Origin: Flavobacterium cauense R2A-7
GTDB taxonomy: Bacteria; Bacteroidota; Bacteroidia; Flavobacteriales; Flavobacteriaceae
Direction of reading: 5' to 3'
Assembly (NCBI RefSeq): GCF_000498475.1
Contig: NZ_AVBI01000001.1
Span: forward strand, 248,001-312,000
Length of the DNA stretch: 64,000 nucleotides
Each line of letters opens with the position of its first letter. Position 1 is the first letter of the stretch. The position numbers were made by a program, and so were the translations under genes. The notes below the pieces were generated by a model that saw nothing but the letters and a program-made list of their open reading frames with translations, was not told where the DNA came from and ran no database searches. Below are positions 26,147 to 33,907 of the stretch, one piece after another.

Positions 26147-27514
26147 ATGAATACTTTAATAGCAATTGCAGTATTGGGCGTTATTTGCCTTTTAGCTGAA
26201 ATTTTCAACTTAAGAAAAGCCATTGTACCTGTAACGATTGTTGGGTTATTGGCCATTTTAGGTATGACGGTGACTGAATTTGGTACAACCGGAAGCTACT
26301 ACAATAACATGATTAAAGTGAATAACTTCACGGTAGCCTTTTCAAGTTTATTTATTGTACTAACAATATTTTTGGTTACGCTGAGTCATAATTTTTATCA
26401 AGAACAGGTCACTAAAATCTCCGATTTCATTTCCATCAAATTGTTTCTTTTAGCAGGGGCGGTTTCTATGGTTTCTTTCGGAAACTTAGCTATGTTTTTC
26501 CTTGGAATCGAAGTGCTTTCCATCGCCTTATACATTTTGGCTGGAAGCGACCGTTTGAACATGAAGAGTAACGAAGCCGGTATGAAATATTTCCTTATGG
26601 GTTCTTTCGCATCGGGAATTATTCTTTTCGGAATCGCATTGATTTACGGCGCCGTAGGATCGTTCGACATGGACATGATTTACGAAGCTTCCAATTCAGC
26701 TACAACAGTAGATTGGTTCTACATCGGTGTTTCGATGATTACTGTCGGAATGTTGTTTAAAATCGCAACCGTTCCGTTCCATTTCTGGGCTCCGGACGTT
26801 TATGAAGGCGCACCGGCTTTGACAACGGCTACCATGAGTACCCTGGCAAAAGTTACGGCAATGGCGACGTTCTTCAAACTGAATGTATCCATGAATGGTA
26901 ACATGAAATTCGAATACGAATTGGTAATTGTAATCGTTTCGATTGCGTCAATGACCGTAGGTAATATTATGGCTTTGCGTCAGAATAACATCAAAAGAAT
27001 GTTGGCGTTCTCCGGTATTTCCCACGCCGGATTTATGGTAATGGCCCTTCTGAATTTAGAAAACGCTGCCGGAAGTTTGTTCTACTACACGGTAGCCTAC
27101 GGTTTAGCAGGTATTGCAGCTTTCACCGTAATTATGTATGCTTGCAAAGGAAAAAACAACGAAGAACTTGAAAACTTTAACGGATTAGGAAAAAGAAGCC
27201 CACTAATGGCAATGATTTTAACGGCAGCGTTATTTTCTATGGCCGGCATCCCGATTTTCTCCGGATTCTTCGCGAAATTCTTCATCCTGAACAATACTTT
27301 ACAAGCGGGTTGGTTAATTTTAGTAATTGCCGGAGTAATCAACTCTATGATTGCTGTGTATTATTATTTCAAAGTAATCAGTGCGATGTACACTAAAGAG
27401 GCTACTGAAGAAGCACAAAAAGTACCGTTCGAATTCTATATCGTAGCCGTTGTGGCCATGGGATTGAATATCGCTATCGGTTTGTTCCCATCGGCATTGA
27501 TGGACTTGTTCTAA
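26147..27514 (+). CDS. nuoN: NADH-quinone oxidoreductase subunit N
   Basis: 455-residue antiporter-like subunit and last gene of the operon. Core segments are FLGIEVLSIALYILAG with the conserved Glu, VPFHFWAPDVYEGAPA with the pump region, and NNIKRMLAFSGISHAGFM. The helix-break segment is MAGIPIFSGFFAKFFIL. A strong hairpin terminator follows 21 bases after the stop. Confidence 0.96.
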   Translation: MNTLIAIAVLGVICLLAEIFNLRKAIVPVTIVGLLAILGMTVTEFGTTGSYYNNMIKVNNFTVAFSSLFIVLTIFLVTLSHNFYQEQVTKISDFISIKLFLLAGAVSMVSFGNLAMFFLGIEVLSIALYILAGSDRLNMKSNEAGMKYFLMGSFASGIILFGIALIYGAVGSFDMDMIYEASNSATTVDWFYIGVSMITVGMLFKIATVPFHFWAPDVYEGAPALTTATMSTLAKVTAMATFFKLNVSMNGNMKFEYELVIVIVSIASMTVGNIMALRQNNIKRMLAFSGISHAGFMVMALLNLENAAGSLFYYTVAYGLAGIAAFTVIMYACKGKNNEELENFNGLGKRSPLMAMILTAALFSMAGIPIFSGFFAKFFILNNTLQAGWLILVIAGVINSMIAVYYYFKVISAMYTKEATEEAQKVPFEFYIVAVVAMGLNIAIGLFPSALMDLF

Positions 27515-27535
27515 CAACAACTTTTTAAAAATAGA

Positions 27536-27569
27536 AAAAGGCTGTTCATAAGTTTGAGCAGCCTTTTTT
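27536..27569 (+). terminator. Terminator of the nuo operon
   Basis: AAAGGCTG and CAGCCTTT form the stem, with an extra paired TC/GA step towards the loop, followed by a T run. It ends 12 bases before the umuC -7 box, so the two transcription units are packed closely. Confidence 0.85.
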
Positions 27570-27580
27570 CATTTTCTCCG

Positions 27581-27588
27581 TACCTTTG
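27581..27588 (+). promoter_or_regulatory. -7 element of umuC with almost no leader
   Basis: TACCTTTG, an exact TAnnTTTG. The umuC ATG begins at 27593, 5 bases after the last G, about where transcription would start. The mRNA may therefore be leaderless. A TTTG at 27553-27556 lies in the upstream terminator loop region, 24 bases away, slightly beyond the usual spacing. Confidence 0.6.
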
Positions 27589-27592
27589 CGTT

Positions 27593-28858
27593 ATGTATGC
27601 ACTGGTCGATTGCAATAATTTTTACGCTTCCTGCGAACGGGTTTTTCAGCCGCAATTCGCAGGTAAACCTATTGTGATTTTATCCAACAACGACGGCTGC
27701 ATCATCTCGCGCAGTGAAGAAGCCAAAGCCCTCGGCATTCCCATGGGCGCACCGGAATTTCAGGTTCGCGAGCAATTGCAAAAAAACAACATCAACGTCT
27801 TTTCTTCAAATTACACCTTATACGGCGACCTCAGCGGGCGTGTGATGAACATCCTGCGACAATTCACCCCCAACGTGGAAGATTACAGCATTGATGAAGC
27901 CTTTCTGAATTTCGAAGGTGTTTCGATTGAAGATTACCATGACTACGGACTCCAAATACGAAAACGCATTCTGAAGTGGCTGGGCCTACCCGTTTGTGTG
28001 GGGATTGCGCCTACCAAAGCCTTGTCAAAAGTAGCCAACCGTATCGCAAAAAAATTCCCGGAAAAAACCGGTGGCGTTCACGTAATCGATACGGATGAAA
28101 AACGCATCAAAGCACTCAAGTGGACCAAAATCGGGGATGTTTGGGGCATCGGGTATCGGTTAACCAAAAAAATGAAGGCGATGAACATCAACACCGCTTA
28201 TGATTTCATCCAACCACAATATGAAAATTTCATCAAACGCGAGATGGGAGTGATTGGACTCCGCTTAAGAAGTGAATTGGAAGGCAAACCCGTATTGGAA
28301 CTCGAAGAAGCGTTGGAAACCAAGAAAAGTATTGCCATCACCAGAAGTTTTAAAACCAAACTGTCCCATTTGGATGATTTAAAAGAACGCGTTTCCACTT
28401 TTGCAACGGTCTGCGCCGAAAAACTCCGCAAACAAAACTCGTGTTGTTACAGCGTTAACGTTTTTCTGGCAAAAGACCCGCATAAAACCACCGGAAGAAC
28501 CTATTTCAGTCGGACAGAAACTTTGCCATTTGCAACAAATTCGAATCTGACGATTAGTACGTTGGCCATCGAAATGTTGGGTAAAATATACGAACCAAAT
28601 CAGGTGTATATGAAAGCCGGCGTCATCGTAACGCAACTTATTCCGCAGGATCAGAAACAGCTGCATCTGTTCGAAGAAGAAAATCCGAAGCATCAGAAAC
28701 TTATGGAAGTCATCGATCAGTTTCATAAAAAAACCGGCGAACGCAAAATCCGTTTGGGCAATCAGGATTTACAGCACACCTGGATTATGAAACAGAATCA
28801 TTTGTCTCCAAATTTCACCACAAACCTCAACGATATCATCACCGTAAAATGTCATTAG
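27593..28858 (+). CDS. umuC: Y-family DNA polymerase, UmuC-like
   Basis: 421 residues from the ATG at 27593. The family N-terminus MYALVDCNNFYASCERVF starts exactly there; the longer frame from 27554 adds a segment that would include the -7 box. Catalytic residues are Asp6 in the first motif and DYSIDEAFLNF in the palm. LSKVANRIAKK is the typical thumb helix-hairpin region, followed by GIGYRLTKKMKAMN. The C-terminal UmuC-specific domain is present. It carries out error-prone translesion synthesis with UmuD'. The stop overlaps the umuD start by 10 bases; umuC comes first here, the reverse of E. coli. Confidence 0.93.
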   Translation: MYALVDCNNFYASCERVFQPQFAGKPIVILSNNDGCIISRSEEAKALGIPMGAPEFQVREQLQKNNINVFSSNYTLYGDLSGRVMNILRQFTPNVEDYSIDEAFLNFEGVSIEDYHDYGLQIRKRILKWLGLPVCVGIAPTKALSKVANRIAKKFPEKTGGVHVIDTDEKRIKALKWTKIGDVWGIGYRLTKKMKAMNINTAYDFIQPQYENFIKREMGVIGLRLRSELEGKPVLELEEALETKKSIAITRSFKTKLSHLDDLKERVSTFATVCAEKLRKQNSCCYSVNVFLAKDPHKTTGRTYFSRTETLPFATNSNLTISTLAIEMLGKIYEPNQVYMKAGVIVTQLIPQDQKQLHLFEEENPKHQKLMEVIDQFHKKTGERKIRLGNQDLQHTWIMKQNHLSPNFTTNLNDIITVKCH

Positions 28859-29286
28859 CCAAACCAAAACTGACGTTTTTCCAGCCGGATTTCAGCAATC
28901 CGACGGAACTTCCTTTTATCGAAAGCGGTATCAAAGCCGGTTTCCCCTCGCCTGCTGCCGATTTTGACGGAACAAAAATCAGTCTGGATGCGATGCTCAT
29001 CAAAAATAAGGAAGCGACTTTTTATGCCCGGGCCAGTGGCAATTCGATGACCGGTGCCGGAATTGACGATGGTGACATTTTGGTGATTGACCGAAGTCTC
29101 GAACCCCTGAATAATAAAATTGCGGTTTGTTTCATCGACGGCGATTTCACCGTGAAACGCATTTCTATCGAAAAAGATTGCGTATATCTGGTTCCCGAAA
29201 ACAACAACTATCAACCCATTAAAGTAACCGAAGAAAATCAGTTACTCATTTGGGGGATTGTGACTTTTGTAGTAAAAAGCATTTAA
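28849..29286 (+). CDS. umuD: UmuD-like self-cleaving protein (S24 family)
   Basis: 145 residues. The self-cleavage site is Ala30-Gly31 in IKAGFPSPA. The catalytic Ser66 is in ASGNSMTGAGI and Lys103 in FTVKRIS, the Ser-Lys dyad of LexA/UmuD proteins. There is no N-terminal DNA-binding domain, so it is UmuD and not LexA. Activated by RecA filaments in the known system, the trimmed form works with UmuC. The ATG overlaps the end of umuC, so expression is coupled. The stop adjoins the convergent recJ stop with no gap. Confidence 0.93.
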   Translation: MSLAKPKLTFFQPDFSNPTELPFIESGIKAGFPSPAADFDGTKISLDAMLIKNKEATFYARASGNSMTGAGIDDGDILVIDRSLEPLNNKIAVCFIDGDFTVKRISIEKDCVYLVPENNNYQPIKVTEENQLLIWGIVTFVVKSI

Positions 29287-30975
29287 TCACTGAATATCGC
29301 GAAGACGAAGTTGCAACGTAACATTGCCGTTCCACTCGTTTTCTTCAACCGAAAAGACCGCATCAAAAGGATTTCGATTCTCGGTTAGTTCTTTTTTGTT
29401 ACCCAAACCAAAGCCGATAGCACCAAAACTATCCGAATTGTTCTGCTTGACATAGAGTTTCAGATGTTCTTCACCTGCACCGATTTTTTTTCCGTAACCG
29501 GTATCTTTCAGATTTTTAGCTAAAAAAACCGGCGTCATGTTTTGCGGTCCGAAAGGTTCAAATTGCTTTAGAATCCGCATAAATTTGGGATTGATTTCCG
29601 ACAACTGTACCTCAGCATCAATCGAAATTTCAGGAGTTAACAAATCGGGATGAATCGTATCGGAAACTGTTTGCTCAAAAGCCGCTTTGAATTTCTCATA
29701 ATTCTCTTCTTTCAACGTCATTCCTGCGGCATACATGTGTCCGCCAAACTGTTCCAAATGTTCCGAACACGCTTCCAAGGCATTGTACACGTCGAAATCT
29801 TTCACCGAACGTGCCGAAGCCGCCAGTTTATCACCACTTTTGGTAAAGACAAGCGTTGGACGATAATACGTTTCCGTCAACCTTGAAGCCACAATTCCGA
29901 TAACACCTTTGTGCCAATCTTCCTGATAAACGACTGTGGTAAATCTATTTTCTTCGTTGTTTTGAATGATTTGCTGTAAAGCTTCAACAGTAATTTGTTT
30001 GTCAAGATCCTTTCGGTCGGCGTTGAAAAGTTCAATCTGGGAAGCAAACTCTTCGGCTTGTTCCAGATTGAATTCCGTTAGCAGTTCCACCGCATAATTG
30101 CCGTGTTTGATTCTTCCGGCGGCATTAATACGCGGCGCAATAATGAAAACCACATCGGTAATGGTCAACACATTACGTTTTAAATTCTGAATCAGCGCTT
30201 TAATTCCCGGACGCGGATTGGAATTAATTACTTCCAGTCCAAATTTCGCCAGCACACGGTTTTCGCCCGTAATCGGAACAATATCCGCAGCAATTGCCGT
30301 GGCGACCAAATCTAAATAAGGGATTAAATCGTCAATCGTTTGGTTCCGGTTTTGCGCCAAGGCCTGAATCAATTTGAAGCCAACGCCGCAACCGCACAAT
30401 TCATCGTAAGGATAAGTACAATCATCGCGTTTCGGATCCAAAACCGCAACAGCATCCGGCAAAACATCGCCCGGACGGTGGTGGTCGCAAATGATAAAAT
30501 CGATGTTTTTGGCTTTCGCATACGCAATATGGTCGATGGATTTGATGCCACAGTCTAACGCAATAATCAGTGAAAATCCGTTGTCATCAGCAAAGTCGAT
30601 GCCTTTATAAGAGATACCGTACCCTTCGTCGTAACGATCTGGAATATAGGTCGCCACATTCGGGTAAAAACTTCTAAGATACGAAGACATCAGGGAAACT
30701 GCCGTAGTGCCGTCGACATCATAATCGCCGAAAACCAGAATATTTTCATCGTTCGCGATGGCTTTTTCGATGCGTTCCACAGCTTTGTCCATGTCTTTCA
30801 TCAGATACGGATCGTGTAAATCGGTTAGGCTCGGACGGAAAAACTGTCGGGCCTGTTCATAGGTTTCGATGCCGCGTTGCACTAAAAGTTGTGCAGTAAG
30901 TGCATCGATATTTAACTCAGATTGTAACCGATTGGTCTTTTCCGAATCGGGGGATGGTTTAAGTGTCCAGCGCAT
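29287..30975 (-). CDS. recJ: Single-stranded-DNA-specific exonuclease RecJ
   Basis: 562-residue 5'-3' exonuclease of the DHH superfamily, used in recombination and mismatch repair. Motifs in order: GDYDVDGTTAVSLM, LDCGIKS, CDHHRPGDVLPDAVAVLDPK, APRINAAGRIKHG and the DHHA1 segment EQFGGHMYAAGMTL. A C-terminal OB-like domain follows. Length is normal for the family. Sits 56 bases downstream of the OsmC-type gene on the same strand. Confidence 0.96.
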   Translation of the reverse strand: MRWTLKPSPDSEKTNRLQSELNIDALTAQLLVQRGIETYEQARQFFRPSLTDLHDPYLMKDMDKAVERIEKAIANDENILVFGDYDVDGTTAVSLMSSYLRSFYPNVATYIPDRYDEGYGISYKGIDFADDNGFSLIIALDCGIKSIDHIAYAKAKNIDFIICDHHRPGDVLPDAVAVLDPKRDDCTYPYDELCGCGVGFKLIQALAQNRNQTIDDLIPYLDLVATAIAADIVPITGENRVLAKFGLEVINSNPRPGIKALIQNLKRNVLTITDVVFIIAPRINAAGRIKHGNYAVELLTEFNLEQAEEFASQIELFNADRKDLDKQITVEALQQIIQNNEENRFTTVVYQEDWHKGVIGIVASRLTETYYRPTLVFTKSGDKLAASARSVKDFDVYNALEACSEHLEQFGGHMYAAGMTLKEENYEKFKAAFEQTVSDTIHPDLLTPEISIDAEVQLSEINPKFMRILKQFEPFGPQNMTPVFLAKNLKDTGYGKKIGAGEEHLKLYVKQNNSDSFGAIGFGLGNKKELTENRNPFDAVFSVEENEWNGNVTLQLRLRDIQ

Positions 30976-31031
30976 AATGTGTGATTTTGGATTATAAAAA
31001 ATTAAAAAAATGGCTTATATATTTAATACAA

Positions 31032-31457
31032 CTACGTTGTGTGGTAGTGGATTTTTGTTTCTACTTTAGCAAACTGACGGAACATTTCCATCACGCCACA
31101 ATATTTGTCTACGGATAAATTTACCGCTCTTTCGAGTTTCTTTTCGTCGAGATTTTTACCGTAAAAATGGTAATCCACTCGTACAGTATGGTAGGTTTTC
31201 GGATGTTCTTCGGTTAAATCGCCTTCGGTTTCGATTTTAAAATCATCCACGTCCAGCTTCATTTTTTCCATCAGAGAAGCTACATCCAATCCGGTGCAGC
31301 CCGCCAACGACGATAACATCATGGCTTTTGGCCGAAGTCCGCTTCCCTCGCCTCCGTTTTCCGGTCCGGCATCCATCAGAAAGGTATCGCCACTTGGATT
31401 GTCCGATTCAAATTTCATTTTTCCTTTCCAGGAAGTCAGTACTTTATGTGTGTCCAT
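31032..31457 (-). CDS. OsmC family protein
   Basis: 141 residues of OsmC/Ohr fold, a thiol-dependent peroxidase family. The two expected Cys are in SSLAGCTGLDVASLM and VDKYCGVMEM. The N-terminal beta region has WKGKMKFESDNPSGDTFLMD. Ohr and OsmC subtypes cannot be separated with confidence; the sequence is closer to the YhfA/OsmC side. Lies between rsmI and recJ on the minus strand, spaced 28 and 56 bases. Confidence 0.9.
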   Translation of the reverse strand: MDTHKVLTSWKGKMKFESDNPSGDTFLMDAGPENGGEGSGLRPKAMMLSSLAGCTGLDVASLMEKMKLDVDDFKIETEGDLTEEHPKTYHTVRVDYHFYGKNLDEKKLERAVNLSVDKYCGVMEMFRQFAKVETKIHYHTT

Positions 31458-31485
31458 ATAACTTTAAAGATAAAAATAGAAGATA

Positions 31486-32163
31486 TTATTTAACCGATTT
31501 ACCACCCACAATCACCACAATTTCTCCTTTTGGCGGTTTGGCTTCGAAATGTTTCAATACTTCTTCGGCGGTTCCGCGTACGGTTTCCTCGTGTAATTTT
31601 GACAATTCTCTTGACACGGAAACTTGTCTGTCGGCACCAAAATACTGAACAAATTCCGCTAAGGTCTTGACTAATTTGTGTGGGGAGACGTATAAAATCA
31701 TCGTTCGGGTTTCTTCAGCTAACGCCAAATAGCGCGTCTGACGTCCTTTTTTATCGGGAAGAAAACCCTCGAAAACAAATTTATCGTTGGGCAAACCACT
31801 GTTTACCAAAGCCGGTACGAAAGCAGTAGCTCCCGGTAGACATTCCACTTCTACGCCGTTTTCCACACAAGCTCTGGTCAGCAAAAACCCCGGATCGGAA
31901 ATGGCAGGAGTTCCCGCATCAGAAATCAGGGCGATGTTTTCCCCAGCTTGCAAACGTTTTACAATGTTCTCCACTGTTTTGTGTTCGTTGTGCATGTGAT
32001 GGCTTTGCATGTGCGTGGCAATCTCGAAATGCTTTAATAATTTTCCGCTGTTACGGGTATCTTCGGCTAAAATCAGGTCGACTTCCTTCAATACTTTTAT
32101 CGCTCTGAAGGTCATATCGTCCAGGTTTCCAATCGGTGTGGGTACTAAATACAATTTTCCCAT
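31486..32163 (-). CDS. rsmI: 16S rRNA (cytidine(1402)-2'-O)-methyltransferase
   Basis: 225 residues, SAM-dependent methyltransferase of the tetrapyrrole-methylase fold. The N-terminus KLYLVPTPIGNLDDMTFRA and EDTRNSGKLLKHF are diagnostic. LISDAGTPAISDPG and VECLPGATAFVPALVNSGLP follow, then FEGFLPDKKGRQ. It modifies C1402 in the ribosomal decoding centre. It starts directly at the stop of the upstream acidic-protein gene (32164), so the two are coupled. Confidence 0.95.
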   Translation of the reverse strand: MGKLYLVPTPIGNLDDMTFRAIKVLKEVDLILAEDTRNSGKLLKHFEIATHMQSHHMHNEHKTVENIVKRLQAGENIALISDAGTPAISDPGFLLTRACVENGVEVECLPGATAFVPALVNSGLPNDKFVFEGFLPDKKGRQTRYLALAEETRTMILYVSPHKLVKTLAEFVQYFGADRQVSVSRELSKLHEETVRGTAEEVLKHFEAKPPKGEIVVIVGGKSVK

Positions 32164-33180
32164 TTAGGCGAATTTTTTCTCTACCAATTCCATAAAACGC
32201 GAACTGAATTCGTCTTTTCCGTCCCAATTGTTATAGTCGGGTTTCACCAAATCTTCGATGAAGTTTTTGGCTTCCTCCAGTGTATTAAAGGAATTTAATT
32301 GCGATAAAACGCGATTTAAATCTTCGCCACTGCCATCGAAAAGGTATTTTTCAAACGTAATTCTGTCGTTCAGACCCAAGGTAATGGTTTTGTTGAATTT
32401 ATCGTTTAGTGATAAGGCTTTGTACTCGGCTTTTTCCGCCTCGATTTCTTTTCGGATGGTTTCCAAAGGGCGTGCATTGGATGCTTTCTCTTCCAAAACT
32501 TCCTCTTTTACGGGTTCTTCGACAACTTCTGCTACTTTATCAAACGTAATTTCCGCCACTTTCTCCACTTCCTTCGGAACGTCATTCACTTTCACGAATT
32601 CCGGTTCCTTATAAGCGTTCCCTAACAAATCTTCAAACGAAATTTGTTGGGTTTCAGGTTTCTTCTCTTCTTTTATCGGCGTAACGGCTTCTTCCATTAC
32701 CGGTTCGAAAAGAGGTGCAACAACAACTTCTTCTTCCGGAGTTTCGGCAACAGGTTCTTCCGGTGCAATTTCAGCTGCTTCTTCCTCTACAATCAGTTCT
32801 TCTTCAGCCAAAACAACTGCTTCCTCCTCTTCTACTTCCTCTTCAGCAACATCCACCTGTCCTACTAATATTTTTTCATCCGCTACCGGAATTTCTTCTG
32901 CAATCTCAGAAACCACTACTGCAACCGGTTTTACTGCTGCTTTAATTTCAGCTGTAACTTCCTCTTTTTCTCCATAAGCCTGTTCAATTTTAGCGTCTAA
33001 CTCTTCGTGCGTTAAAGTAGGTTTTAAGGCTTCAAAATTTTCTTCGTAAAAACGTAAAATCGATAATTTCTCATATAATTTCTGTGCTTCCTGATGCAGC
33101 TGAATCACATCTTCTTTGTTTTTCAGCTTTAAAATTCGGTGTGCAATACTGATTAATTCGGCTTCTAATTTTTTCTTCAT
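32164..33180 (-). CDS. Acidic, Glu/Val-rich protein of unknown function
   Basis: 338 residues with no signal peptide or membrane segment. Three parts are visible. Residues 1-75 or so are a helical domain (ELISIAHRILKLKNKEDVI). Residues 80-230 are a low-complexity, very acidic stretch rich in Glu, Val, Ala and Pro (EEEVEEEEAVVLAEEELIVE). Residues 235-338 are a helical C-terminal domain (SLNDKFNKTITLGLNDRITF, and NWDGKDEFSSRFMELVEKKF). It adjoins rsmI, with divergent tdk 100 bases away. From memory a protein of this kind is conserved beside rsmI in flavobacteria. Function unknown; its structure suggests two binding domains joined by a flexible acidic linker. Confidence 0.85.
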   Translation of the reverse strand: MKKKLEAELISIAHRILKLKNKEDVIQLHQEAQKLYEKLSILRFYEENFEALKPTLTHEELDAKIEQAYGEKEEVTAEIKAAVKPVAVVVSEIAEEIPVADEKILVGQVDVAEEEVEEEEAVVLAEEELIVEEEAAEIAPEEPVAETPEEEVVVAPLFEPVMEEAVTPIKEEKKPETQQISFEDLLGNAYKEPEFVKVNDVPKEVEKVAEITFDKVAEVVEEPVKEEVLEEKASNARPLETIRKEIEAEKAEYKALSLNDKFNKTITLGLNDRITFEKYLFDGSGEDLNRVLSQLNSFNTLEEAKNFIEDLVKPDYNNWDGKDEFSSRFMELVEKKFA

Positions 33181-33280
33181 AACTTTTGAATTTATATGGA
33201 GTAAAGCAATGGTTTTTTAATAAATTTGTTTCAATTACAAATCTAAACAGAAAATTTCTGTTACGTCTGAAAATTACAAA
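33181..33280. promoter_or_regulatory. Divergent promoter region between the acidic-protein gene and tdk
   Basis: On the minus strand TAGATTTG (33245-33238) is an exact -7 match for the acidic-protein gene. On the plus strand TAAATTTG (33221-33228) is an exact match for tdk. Neither has a TTG at the usual -33 distance. Confidence 0.4.
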
Positions 33281-33904
33281 ATGTTTCTCGAAAATACAGT
33301 AAATCATAAAGAACAATTTGGATGGATTGAAGTCATTTGCGGCTCGATGTTTTCCGGCAAAACCGAAGAACTGATTCGTCGTCTAAAAAGGGCACAATTC
33401 GCCAAACAGCGCGTGGAAATTTTCAAGCCGGCGATTGACACCCGTTACCATGACGAAATGGTAGTATCGCACGATGCCAATGAAATCCGTTCGACCCCGG
33501 TTCCCGCTGCCGCCAACATCCGCATTCTTGCCGATGGTTGCGATGTGATTGGTATTGATGAGGCCCAGTTTTTTGACGACGAGATTGTAACGGTTTGCAA
33601 TGATTTGGCCAATTCCGGTGTTCGGGTGATTGTTGCCGGTTTGGACATGGATTTTAAAGGGAATCCTTTTGGACCGATGCCGGCTTTAATGGCTACTGCC
33701 GAATACGTTACCAAAGTACACGCCGTTTGTACCCGAACGGGCAATCTGGCGCATTTCAGTTTCCGAAAAGCCAATAACGACAATCTGGTATTATTGGGCG
33801 AAACCGAAGAATATGAACCACTGAGCCGTGCCGCCTACTACAACGCGATGAGAGCAACACAGGACAACGAAGACACTTCCGAAAACAACAAAAATAAAGC
33901 GTAA
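33281..33904 (+). CDS. tdk: Thymidine kinase (type II)
   Basis: 207 residues; phosphorylates thymidine in nucleotide salvage. The P-loop is [15 protein letters not shown], and the catalytic Glu is in DEAQFFDDE. The Tyr loop near the C-terminus is [15 protein letters not shown]. The structural zinc Cys of most type II enzymes are largely missing: the first pair reads AVCTRTG, keeping one Cys, and the second pair is replaced by PLSRAAY. So it probably folds without zinc at this site. The stop is 4 bases before murF-alr. Confidence 0.94.
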   Translation: MFLENTVNHKEQFGWIEVICGSMFSGKTEELIRRLKRAQFAKQRVEIFKPAIDTRYHDEMVVSHDANEIRSTPVPAAANIRILADGCDVIGIDEAQFFDDEIVTVCNDLANSGVRVIVAGLDMDFKGNPFGPMPALMATAEYVTKVHAVCTRTGNLAHFSFRKANNDNLVLLGETEEYEPLSRAAYYNAMRATQDNEDTSENNKNKA

Positions 33905-33907
33905 ATT

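Noticed and set aside
27554..27592. Upstream ATG for umuC (13 extra residues)
   Set aside because: It lies in the terminator/promoter region, and the conserved family N-terminus begins at 27593.
32644..32945. Plus-strand frames opposite the acidic linker
   Set aside because: They mirror the Glu codons (GAA/GAG read as Phe/Leu/Ser-type codons) and give low-complexity Phe/Leu/Gln-rich peptides.
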